From positions 63,415-127,414 of the forward strand of contig NZ_LMSS01000001.1 in assembly GCF_001429605.1 (NCBI RefSeq): DNA of 64,000 nucleotides. Direction: 5' to 3'. Under the pieces are notes generated by a model that saw only the letters and a list, made by a program, of their open reading frames with translations, did not search any database and was not told where the DNA came from. The stretch is from Phycicoccus sp. Soil802. GTDB taxonomy: Bacteria > Actinomycetota > Actinomycetes > Actinomycetales > Dermatophilaceae. Shown here piece by piece: positions 16,150 through 22,766 of this stretch (the stretch's first letter is position 1; each line of letters begins with the position of its first letter). A program made the translations under genes and the position numbers.

Positions 16150-16573
16150 ATGAGCAGTGAGGTCGACACGCTGACGGACGACGACGTCGACGACCTGGAG
16201 GCTGGCGTGCACGCCAGCCACGCGGTCTCGGCGCCGCCCACCCAGGTCTGGCAGCACCTGGTCAGTCCCGCCGGCACCGAGGCGCTCCTCGGCGACGGCG
16301 CGCGGATCGGCAACAAGGGCGAGCCGTGGCGCGCGTCCGACGGTTCGTATGGCGTGGTGCGCAGCATCCACCCCGTCGAGCAGGTGCGGGTCACCTGGCA
16401 CCCGCACGACGACGGGCCGCTGAGCATGCTCGACGTCCAGCTCCATCCCGACGGCGACTCGACGCGGGTCGAGGTCTACCACGAGGGCCGTGGCATCGCC
16501 GGTGACCCGCGCGGCGACAAGGCGCACTGGGACGAGGCGCTCGGCCGGTTCGTCGGAGGGATGCCGGGCGCCT

Positions 16574-16575
<2 letters not shown>
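16150..16575 (+). CDS. SRPBCC domain protein (AHSA1-like)
   Basis: A 141-residue single-domain SRPBCC protein: a helix-grip fold with a hydrophobic ligand pocket. After an acidic N-terminus, the conserved opening HAVSAPPTQVWQHLVSPAGT is followed by strands (VVRSIHPVEQVRVTWHPHD) and the C-terminal helix (HWDEALGRFVGGM). GGAGG at 16137-16141 fixes the ATG at 16150. No partner regulator is adjacent. The stop is followed immediately by a low-complexity CCCGAG repeat. The ligand is unknown. Confidence 0.85.
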
Positions 16576-16673
<98 letters not shown>

Positions 16674-16741
16674 ATCCGCGCGAGAGCGTTCTCCATCGAT
16701 CGACGGAGGCGCGTCTCGTCCGTCAGGAGCACCATCAGGTC

Positions 16742-17020
16742 ATGGCTGAGGTGGACAGGATCGATTCGGGTGACACCTGGGTGATCTACGAGGGCCCGCC
16801 GTTCGTCGACCCGACGATCGGGCGGCACGGCTCCTTCGTCGACATCTGCTTGTCGCTCAACGACGCCGAGCTCGTGCAGCTGTGCGGCTACTGGGAGTGG
16901 CGCGCCGACCTGGCGGCCAGGGACATCGACCGCTGGTGGTGCTGGACCGTCGTGCGGTTCGGCCGTCGTCTCCTCGCCAACCAGGGCGGGACGCACCAGC
17001 GTCGACACCAGCCGCACTGA
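16742..17020 (+). CDS. Small hypothetical protein
   Basis: A 92-residue protein from the ATG at 16742 (MAEVDRIDSGDTWVIYEGPP), rich in Trp, Asp and Arg, with no membrane segment. I do not recognise a family. The frame stays open leftward through the GAGCCC repeat back to 16490, so an N-terminal Glu-Pro extension is possible; codon use and composition favour the ATG, although no strong ribosome site is seen. Conserved-looking features are WRADLAARDIDRWWCWT and a basic C-terminus ending RRHQPH. It may be regulated by length changes of the upstream repeat, which is speculative. Confidence 0.6.
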   Translation: MAEVDRIDSGDTWVIYEGPPFVDPTIGRHGSFVDICLSLNDAELVQLCGYWEWRADLAARDIDRWWCWTVVRFGRRLLANQGGTHQRRHQPH

Positions 17021-17090
17021 CCGACGAGCTCGGCGCGCCGGAGCGGCGAGAGGATCGGCGCGGCGGCGCGGCGTGGCGGAGCGGCGCCGC

Positions 17091-18068
17091 TCAGGGCGAG
17101 TCGGGCGTGAGGTCGTAAGGGCACCCGCCTGACCCCAGCGCGGCCAGGCCCGCGAGGTCGCCCCTCCCGAACTCCGTGGCCGTGCCGTTGCTGGCGACCA
17201 TCACCTGCGTGGGATTGTCCACGTGGGTCAGGCCGACCAGGTGCGCCAGCTCGTGCATGACGACGGCGCGCGCCCGGGCGTGCCCGTTGGGACGCTGCAG
17301 GATCTCGGCGAGCTGCGGCCCGTCGAGGTCGACCGAGCCGCCGACGTACTTCTCCCGGTCGAGGCTGTTCCCGAAGCGGTGCACCGGTCCGCCCAGTCCG
17401 ACGATGGATCCCTTGAGGCCCGGCACCACCTCCGGCGTGGTCCAGGCGATGAGCACTGGTGCGCGAGCACTGCCCGGCAGCCCGTTGGTCAGGTCGCGGG
17501 CGCTCTTCGCCGGCCTCGGGACCTGGGTCGTGGGGCCGGCGACGTGCAGCCGCAGGCCGCTCGCCGCGTTGACGCGTTCGACGGCCTCGGCCAGCAGGGT
17601 GTCGGACCCCTTGGGCGCGGCTGCGCTGTTCACGACGAGCTCGATGGGCAGGCACGGGTCCCACGTCACCGGCGCCCCGCGTGAGGTCGTGTTCATGAAG
17701 ACGTAGGCGGTCGGGTCGTCGTACGCCCTGGTCGCAGTGCGAGGAGCCAACCCCACAGCCCGGAACACGACCGCGCCGCCCACCAGTGCGACCACGATGG
17801 CGGCGATCAGCACGGTCGTGAGGGTGCCCGGGGTGCCGGACCGTCGGGGGGTGGGCTGCGCCGGAGCCCAGGCGCCGGGGTGGTGCGCCGGGACCGGTGC
17901 TGGCGCCGGCTGGCGCCGCTGGAGCACCTGGGGACGACCAGCGCGCCGGTCAGCGAGGCAGTGCAGGCAGATGACCTCGTCCCGCGCGGGGTCGAACCCG
18001 GCGCGCTCGCCGGCACCCATCTGCTCGCCGCACCGGCACACCGAGCCGTCCGGCACCGAGACCACCAT
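17091..18068 (-). CDS. Membrane-anchored metzincin-like zinc protease
   Basis: A 325-residue protein with an unusual layout. The cytoplasmic N-terminus has a zinc-ribbon-like C-x-C...C-x-x-C cluster (CRCGEQ, then ICLHC). It is followed by a Pro/Ala/Arg-rich linker, one TM helix (TVLIAAIVVALVGGAVVF, about residues 85-105) and an extracytoplasmic catalytic domain. The zinc site HELAHLVGLTH (His272, Glu273, His276, His282) matches the metzincin HExxHxxGxxH pattern. A conserved Met lies downstream (TQVMVASNG), as expected for a Met-turn, so it is M10-like. The GTG at 18098 is an alternative start. Substrate unknown; single-gene unit. Confidence 0.8.
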   Translation of the reverse strand: MVVSVPDGSVCRCGEQMGAGERAGFDPARDEVICLHCLADRRAGRPQVLQRRQPAPAPVPAHHPGAWAPAQPTPRRSGTPGTLTTVLIAAIVVALVGGAVVFRAVGLAPRTATRAYDDPTAYVFMNTTSRGAPVTWDPCLPIELVVNSAAAPKGSDTLLAEAVERVNAASGLRLHVAGPTTQVPRPAKSARDLTNGLPGSARAPVLIAWTTPEVVPGLKGSIVGLGGPVHRFGNSLDREKYVGGSVDLDGPQLAEILQRPNGHARARAVVMHELAHLVGLTHVDNPTQVMVASNGTATEFGRGDLAGLAALGSGGCPYDLTPDSP

Positions 18069-18258
18069 GATCCCGTCGCTTTCGCGCACCCCGCCCACTC
18101 CTTGCTCACGCCCCTGGCCGCTCGACCTCAGTGTCGAGGACCCGAGGATTCTGGACCATCCCTCGTGGTCGGTATGCCGCTTCCGTGCACTTACGTCCGA
18201 ACGGCCGACAGCTGGTCCGCAAGCCTCGCGCCCACTCGGTGCGTCCTCCTGGCCCTGC

Positions 18259-18591
18259 CTACTTGTGCGGCAGGGTCCGGGCGTACTCCACGCTCCGCTC
18301 GACCCACTCGCGCAGGTCGTCGTCGCCCTCGAACCCTGCGTCGTCGACGCGCAGCCACCCCTTCATCGCCTTGCCGCGCATCTCGAACGGCCGCACCGCG
18401 TCCCGCTCGAGCAGCTGGTCCGCCACGTCCTCGTCGAGCCGCACCATCAGCCCGCCCTTGCTGCTCGCGGCCACCGACATGTTCCCGTTGACCAGGAAGG
18501 CCAGCCCGCCAAACATCTTCTTCTCGGTCACGTCGAGGTCGCCGACCACCAGGTCCCGGATCCGCTGTGCCACCCGCTCGTCATACGCCAT
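18259..18591 (-). CDS. TfoX N-terminal domain protein
   Basis: A 110-residue protein consisting only of the TfoX/Sxy N-terminal domain. The signature KKMFGGLAFLVNGNM and the ends (MAYDERVAQRIRDLV; LREWVERSVEYART) are typical. In proteobacteria TfoX/Sxy controls competence genes, but the stand-alone actinobacterial proteins have no proven role there, so I avoid the name. Starts at the ATG at 18591. Monocistronic; the 190-bp region upstream of the next leftward gene contains one copy of the GTATGCC word. Confidence 0.9.
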   Translation of the reverse strand: MAYDERVAQRIRDLVVGDLDVTEKKMFGGLAFLVNGNMSVAASSKGGLMVRLDEDVADQLLERDAVRPFEMRGKAMKGWLRVDDAGFEGDDDLREWVERSVEYARTLPHK

Positions 18592-18660
18592 GTCGTCATT
18601 GTGGCGGCCGCTGCGCGTCCAAGGGTGTGGACAACGAGAGTTCGGGTGCGCGAGTTTGCC

Positions 18661-18666
18661 TACACT
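18661..18666 (+). promoter_or_regulatory. -10 box of the DUF6318 lipoprotein gene
   Basis: TACACT (TAnnnT) lies 45 nt before the GTG start at 18712. Unlike the leaderless genes of this window, a ribosome site (GGAGGGGG) follows in the untranslated leader. Confidence 0.4.
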
Positions 18667-18711
18667 GGCGTGCGTTCGAGTTGACTGAGTGGTCGGAGGG
18701 GGAGTCCACGA

Positions 18712-19323
18712 GTGAGTTCCAAGCACGGGTATGCCGCGGCGCTCAGCCTGCTTGTCGCGTGCGGGTTGGGTGCACTGGCGGGTTGCACCGGCGGGGCAGC
18801 CGACCCACCCGCGACCGGCAACGGCACGGCGGCCACCGGCGCGACGACCCCTCCGCCAGCCAGCTCCTCCCCACCGACCACGACGACATCCACCACCACG
18901 ACTCCCGGAGCGGTGCAGATCCCCGAAGCGGCCAGGGCTCACACCGAAGCCGGAGCCGAAGCCTTCGTGAAGTTCTACATGGAGACAGCCAACCGGGCAT
19001 GGGTAGAGCCGAATGCAACCCTGCTTCCGCCGTTGAGCGACTCTGGGTGCCTCTCCTGCCAGGAGATTCAGAAGACGGCCGTGGCGCTGGTCCGCGATGG
19101 TCAGCACTACGAGAGCAGCCCGGTGACGGTGACCAGAGTGGCCGCATTCGATGGGGCGCCGAAAGGTCAGCAGTACGTGCGACTGTTCATGACGCAGCAC
19201 AGGGTCAACGTCGTTGACACGGCAGGCAAGGTGGTGCTGACGGACCCGAAACAGTCTTTGGCCCGCACGGCCGGAGTTATCTGGAAGGAGACGTCATGGC
19301 GAATGTACGGAATCGCCGACTAG
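18712..19323 (+). CDS. DUF6318-family lipoprotein
   Basis: A 203-residue lipoprotein. The signal peptide ends in the lipobox LAGC, with the lipidated cysteine at residue 25, followed by a Thr/Pro/Ser-rich linker to about residue 68. The folded domain starts at EAARAHTEAGAEAFVKFYM, contains a CLSC disulphide-type pair, and matches the actinobacterial DUF6318 pattern (a domain of unknown function). It should be anchored to the outer face of the membrane. GGAGGGGGAG supports the GTG at 18712. The next gene starts 28 bp before its stop, so the two are co-translated. Confidence 0.88.
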   Translation: MSSKHGYAAALSLLVACGLGALAGCTGGAADPPATGNGTAATGATTPPPASSSPPTTTTSTTTTPGAVQIPEAARAHTEAGAEAFVKFYMETANRAWVEPNATLLPPLSDSGCLSCQEIQKTAVALVRDGQHYESSPVTVTRVAAFDGAPKGQQYVRLFMTQHRVNVVDTAGKVVLTDPKQSLARTAGVIWKETSWRMYGIAD

Positions 19324-20204
19324 CCGCGATCCTCCTTGCGACCCTCTCGTTCGCGCTGGCAGATCCGGCGCAGGCGGCTGGTGGGATCGGGGGCTCCACA
19401 ACCAGCGACGGCGCGAGAATGACCTGGATGAATCGCCAGGATCTACGGGCCATCAAGACCAGCTCAGCTGCAGATCGTGGCAGTGAGGTAGCCGTTCGTT
19501 ACGAGTACACCTCAGTCGCGAACTGTGGTTCGAACACTCCAAATTCCACGTCGCCGAATGACTTTTGCGCGGGTGCCACCCTGGCGTGTCAGGGGCGGGG
19601 TGACCAGGAAGGGCTCGGGCCGAGTGTGCGGTTGTTCCGGCGAACCGTGAACGCCGCCGGGGCGCCCACCGGGCCGTGGGTCCAGTACGGCATCACGTGC
19701 TTCCCCGAGGATGCCCCCGGCCCGGTCCGACCGCGGGTGACGATGGCCATGGTGCTTGCCGCCTTCCACGATACGGACTTCGCCAAACCCACCCTCGACG
19801 TGCAGCCCCGCGGCAACGTCACCCTGGTCACGCTGCCCACCTACTTCCAGACCAGCTGGCCCCAGAGCGGGTACCAGCCGGGGGAGATCGACGAGGTCGA
19901 CCCGGCGCGCATGGCGGGGTTCCGGGTCGAGATCCGGCCGAGGGTCAAGAGCATCACCTACGACTACGGCGACGGTTCCACGAGCGGTGCGACCACCTCA
20001 CTCGGTGGCCCCTATCCGGAGGGCGACATCACCAGGACCTACACCCGCGCCGGCGACTTCACCGTCCGGGCGGATGTCACCTACTCCGGCCAGTTCCGCG
20101 TGAACGGCGGCCAGTGGATCGACATCCCGGGAGACGTGACCATCCGCGGGCCCGCCGAGAACCTCACCGTCAAGACGGCCCACGCCCGCCTGGTGTCGCA
20201 CTGA
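19296..20204 (+). CDS. Secreted protein with PKD-like region, partner of the DUF6318 lipoprotein
   Basis: A 302-residue exported protein. The signal peptide (RLAAILLATLSFALADPAQA) ends near residue 28. A middle region with four cysteines (VANCGSN, DFCAGATLAC, ITCFPED) suggests two disulphides. Near residues 215-265 the pattern ITYDYGDGSTSG ... ITRTYTRAGDFTV resembles a PKD/immunoglobulin-like fold. It overlaps the lipoprotein gene by 28 bp in another frame. I know this as an actinobacterial pair of unknown function; surface or cell-wall association is inferred. Ends before a 400-bp gap holding one small leftward frame. Confidence 0.82.
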   Translation: MANVRNRRLAAILLATLSFALADPAQAAGGIGGSTTSDGARMTWMNRQDLRAIKTSSAADRGSEVAVRYEYTSVANCGSNTPNSTSPNDFCAGATLACQGRGDQEGLGPSVRLFRRTVNAAGAPTGPWVQYGITCFPEDAPGPVRPRVTMAMVLAAFHDTDFAKPTLDVQPRGNVTLVTLPTYFQTSWPQSGYQPGEIDEVDPARMAGFRVEIRPRVKSITYDYGDGSTSGATTSLGGPYPEGDITRTYTRAGDFTVRADVTYSGQFRVNGGQWIDIPGDVTIRGPAENLTVKTAHARLVSH

Positions 20205-20242
20205 ACCAGCAGGGCGCGAACTGGCCGGGTGGCCCGGCCGGG

Positions 20243-20467
20243 TCACACGGACAGCGGCCGGAGCTCGCCGTCGAGGGTCCCCATGAGCACGATCGCGCGC
20301 AGCCGGTTGAGGAGCTGGTTCGCGTTGTCCTCGACCCGGGCGCTGTGCTGGACGGCTGCGTCGCCGGTGCAGGTGCGGTGCACGCCCTCGTCGAGGGAGG
20401 TGCCGCACACGCACCTGACGAGATGCGCACCGGCCGTGCGGTCTGGGGCGACGAGGTTGCTGTCCAC
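20243..20467 (-). CDS. Possible small protein (74 aa), family unknown
   Basis: This leftward frame of 75 codons has strongly biased third positions (almost all G or C over its whole length), unlike the sequence just upstream of 20467, so it is probably coding. The sequence runs VDSNLVAPDRTAGAHLVRCV ... LLNRLRAIVLMGTLDGELRP. It has three cysteines (RCVCGTS, RTCTGD) and a C-terminal amphipathic helix. No clear ribosome site precedes the GTG at 20467. It could be an intact small gene or the remnant of a longer one. I recognise no family. Confidence 0.45.
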   Translation of the reverse strand: MDSNLVAPDRTAGAHLVRCVCGTSLDEGVHRTCTGDAAVQHSARVEDNANQLLNRLRAIVLMGTLDGELRPLSV

Positions 20468-20618
20468 GAGGAGGACGCTATGAGCGGCTCCTGGCGACCA
20501 GCCTCGCATTGGCGAGCACCCCCTCCGTTCGTCTGAGGCGAAGCTGACCGAACAGGGTGAGTTCGGGGAGATTCTGGTCGGCTGAACAGACCACCTGCAC
20601 CCGGCACACACGGGGTGA

Positions 20619-20927
20619 TCAGCGCTTTTGCATCGCCCAGGCCAACCGGATCGCCGTGCGGATCGCGTCGGCATCGCCGTCGAGGTCGGCCTGCACCTTC
20701 ATGTGCTTCTCCCAGCGGGGCGGCAACCCGAACGTGTCGGGGTGGTCGTCCAGCAGCCGTTCGCGGTCCTCGAACCCCACCCTCACCAGCACCGTCCCCG
20801 GCTCGTCCTGCCGGACGACGAGGCGGTCGTCGACGTACCACGCGACCCGCCCGGGGTGGCCCTTGCGCTTGCACCCAGCCAGCGACGTGGCGTACTCGTC
20901 GATCTCGTCCAGGGTCACGGTTGGCAC
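20619..20927 (-). CDS. MmcQ/YjbR family protein
   Basis: A 102-residue protein of the MmcQ/YjbR family, a small alpha/beta fold reminiscent of DNA-binding proteins but without proven function. Typical elements are LDEIDEYATSLAGCKRKG, VAWYVDDRLVVR and WEKHMKVQADLDGDADAI with a C-terminal helix. The GTG at 20927 is chosen because the frame upstream is non-conserved. It stands alone between the 400-bp gap and a divergent hypothetical gene. Confidence 0.88.
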   Translation of the reverse strand: MPTVTLDEIDEYATSLAGCKRKGHPGRVAWYVDDRLVVRQDEPGTVLVRVGFEDRERLLDDHPDTFGLPPRWEKHMKVQADLDGDADAIRTAIRLAWAMQKR

Positions 20928-21065
20928 GCTAGCGCGGGCGACCGACGTCGGCACGTGTCGCACGAGAGGCGCGACCGAGCGCTCGGTGCTGACGCCTGCG
21001 CCGCATCCGCTGGCCGGCTGGGGATAACTTCCGGGCGAGGGCCTCGGGTGCGGCAGCATCAGGCC

Positions 21066-21494
21066 ATGAGCTACCACGACCTTCCGCCCGACGCCCGCTC
21101 GATTCCGTTGACTGACAACGTCATCCAGTCCGACGTCATCGACCTGATCCTCGATCTCGAGCAACGTCGCGGCGGTGCCCTGGCGCTGATGCTGTGCGAC
21201 GAGGCAGACCGCGGGGTGCAGCCGATCGTGCTGTCCGACCTACCACCCGACGCGCCGGCCGCCGAGCTGCGCACGCTGCTCGACCTGCTGCTGCCGATGA
21301 TCGGCGAGGCCCACGGTGCGGTGCTGGTCGGGCGCGGCCGGCGGCGTGGGTTGCTGCCCACCGACAACGATCGCGCCTGGCACCAGGAGACCGTCGAGGC
21401 GTGCCGGCGCCACGCGGTGCGGCTGCTCGGCTTCTACCTCGCCTCACCCGATGGCGTCGAAGCCCTCCCCGAGCCGCTCACCAGGGCCAGCTGA
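21066..21494 (+). CDS. Hypothetical protein, possibly JAB/RadC-fold-like
   Basis: A 142-residue soluble protein (MSYHDLPPDARSIPLTDNVI at the start). The order of elements (a strand with ALALMLCDEAD, LLLPMIGEAHGAVLVGRGRR, PTDNDRAWHQETVEACRRHA, then LLGFYLASPDG) recalls the JAB/RadC fold, but the metal-binding His residues of active JAB proteases are absent. If related, it is catalytically inactive. No recognised family beyond that. Starts at the ATG at 21066. It lies 68 bp before the DUF4177 gene, which has its own promoter-like box. Confidence 0.7.
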   Translation: MSYHDLPPDARSIPLTDNVIQSDVIDLILDLEQRRGGALALMLCDEADRGVQPIVLSDLPPDAPAAELRTLLDLLLPMIGEAHGAVLVGRGRRRGLLPTDNDRAWHQETVEACRRHAVRLLGFYLASPDGVEALPEPLTRAS

Positions 21495-21549
21495 GCAAAG
21501 CGCGCCGACCTCGGCGCCGGAGACCCGGCGGGCTGGTGACGGCGGGCCC

Positions 21550-21555
21550 TAGGCT
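21550..21555 (+). promoter_or_regulatory. -10 box, predicted leaderless start of the DUF4177 gene
   Basis: TAGGCT ends 6 nt before the ATG at 21562. Confidence 0.45.
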
Positions 21556-21561
21556 GCGGCC

Positions 21562-21765
21562 ATGTACGAGTACAAGGTGGTCCAGGTCCGCGAAGGCCTG
21601 ATCGGCGGCAAGATGTCGGCGGACAAGCTGGAGAAGGTCCTCAACGAGTGGGCCGACAAGGGCTGGCAGGTGAAGTCCGTGACGGCCGTCGAGGTGAAGG
21701 GCCGGATCGGTCCGGGTGGCACCGAGGGCGTGCTCGTGACCTTCGAGCGCCAGCGACCCGCCTGA
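21562..21765 (+). CDS. DUF4177 domain protein
   Basis: A 67-residue protein covering the DUF4177 domain end to end: MYEYKVVQVREGLIGGKMSA, then EWADKGWQVKSVTAVEV and GVLVTFERQ. Small cytoplasmic alpha/beta protein, conserved in actinobacteria; function unknown. A TAnnnT box 6 nt before the ATG predicts a leaderless mRNA. It is convergent with the TetR gene, 17 bp away. Confidence 0.93.
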   Translation: MYEYKVVQVREGLIGGKMSADKLEKVLNEWADKGWQVKSVTAVEVKGRIGPGGTEGVLVTFERQRPA

Positions 21766-21782
21766 CCGAGTGTTTCCGGCGG

Positions 21783-22598
21783 TCAGGCAGAGGTGGGGAC
21801 GCGCTCCGCCTCGGCCCGTGCCACGGCCTGCAGCCGGGGCCACTCGTCGCTGATGTTGAGGTCGGCGCCGATGTCGAGCAGGGTCGCGGTGAACAACGCC
21901 CCGGTGCTGATCATCCCGGGGTGCACGTGCCCGAACACCTCGAGCGTCACCGTGCCGTAGAGCCGGGCCCAGGCGCGTTCGAACATCCAGACCATCCCCG
22001 GTGTGGGTGACCCGAGTCCGTGGGTCACCTCGTCCGGCTTGAGCTCGCTGCGCAGGATCTCGAGGAGCTCGGGGTCGAGCTCGTCGTCGGACGGGACGGC
22101 GAACTGGTACTTCACCCAGAGCCGTCCGAAGATCTCGCTGAAGAACGCCGCGAACAGGTGCACCCCCGAGTCCTCGGGGAGGCAGTCGGCGAGCGAGGTC
22201 ATCAGCGCGGTCTTCTTGGCGCTGAGCGCCTCGTCCGAGCGCATCGCGTCGCCCGACGCGAAGACCATCTGGAACTCCGGGCGGTGGCGCAGCGCCCACG
22301 CCCGGAACGCCGCGGACGCCGCGACCACCTGCGCCGACGGGTCGTCCGCCGCCTGGTCGTCACGAGCCACCGTCATCGCGTCGACCACGTCCTCGAAGAT
22401 CGACCGCGCGACGAGGGTGAGCAGCTCGGCATGGCTGTCGACGTAGCGGTACAGCGCCGGGGGAGTGAGCCCCATCTCCTGGGCCACGGCCCGGATCGAG
22501 ACGTCCTCGCCGGTGCGCAGCAGTCGCCGCGACACGTCGACGATCTCGTCGAACGTCGCCTGCCGCTGGCGCTCGCGCCGCGTCGGAACCGCCGTCAT
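21783..22598 (-). CDS. TetR-family transcriptional regulator (MmpL-associated)
   Basis: A 271-residue TetR/AcrR-type repressor. The HTH domain is at residues 10-60 (RQATFDEIVDVSRRLLRT, VSIRAVAQEMGLTPPALYRY). The ligand-binding C-terminal domain has the WHG-type pattern (FRAWALRHRPEFQMVF; FAAFFSEIFGRLWVKYQF). The ATG at 22598 is favoured by GGGAGA upstream; an ATG at 22631 is possible. It is divergent from a MmpL exporter, with a strong inverted repeat (22685-22715) between them, so it likely represses that exporter. Confidence 0.93.
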   Translation of the reverse strand: MTAVPTRRERQRQATFDEIVDVSRRLLRTGEDVSIRAVAQEMGLTPPALYRYVDSHAELLTLVARSIFEDVVDAMTVARDDQAADDPSAQVVAASAAFRAWALRHRPEFQMVFASGDAMRSDEALSAKKTALMTSLADCLPEDSGVHLFAAFFSEIFGRLWVKYQFAVPSDDELDPELLEILRSELKPDEVTHGLGSPTPGMVWMFERAWARLYGTVTLEVFGHVHPGMISTGALFTATLLDIGADLNISDEWPRLQAVARAEAERVPTSA

Positions 22599-22684
22599 CC
22601 GCCGTCTCTCCCGTTCGTAGGGACCCACCATCGCGGGTCACGAAGAGTTAACCATGGACGATCGGATTAACCCTTGACATTCGA

Positions 22685-22715
22685 GTTTACACCCATCACT
22701 GTTACTGGCGTAAAC
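22685..22715. promoter_or_regulatory. TetR operator in the MmpL promoter
   Basis: GTTTACACC (22685-22693) and GGCGTAAAC (22707-22715) form an inverted repeat matching at 8 of 9 positions, 13-nt spacer. A TTGACA -35-like box lies at 22674-22679, so a bound repressor would cover the promoter of the rightward MmpL gene. Confidence 0.65.
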
Positions 22716-22766
22716 ATCCGTGACGTGGGGTAGCAAGGACGGGATCCAGATGAAGGCGTGGTCAGC

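Noticed and set aside
18259-18591. Calling the TfoX-domain gene a competence regulator tied to the uptake-like word
   Set aside because: Only the N-terminal domain is present, and such stand-alone proteins are not shown to act in competence in actinobacteria; no other competence genes are in the window.
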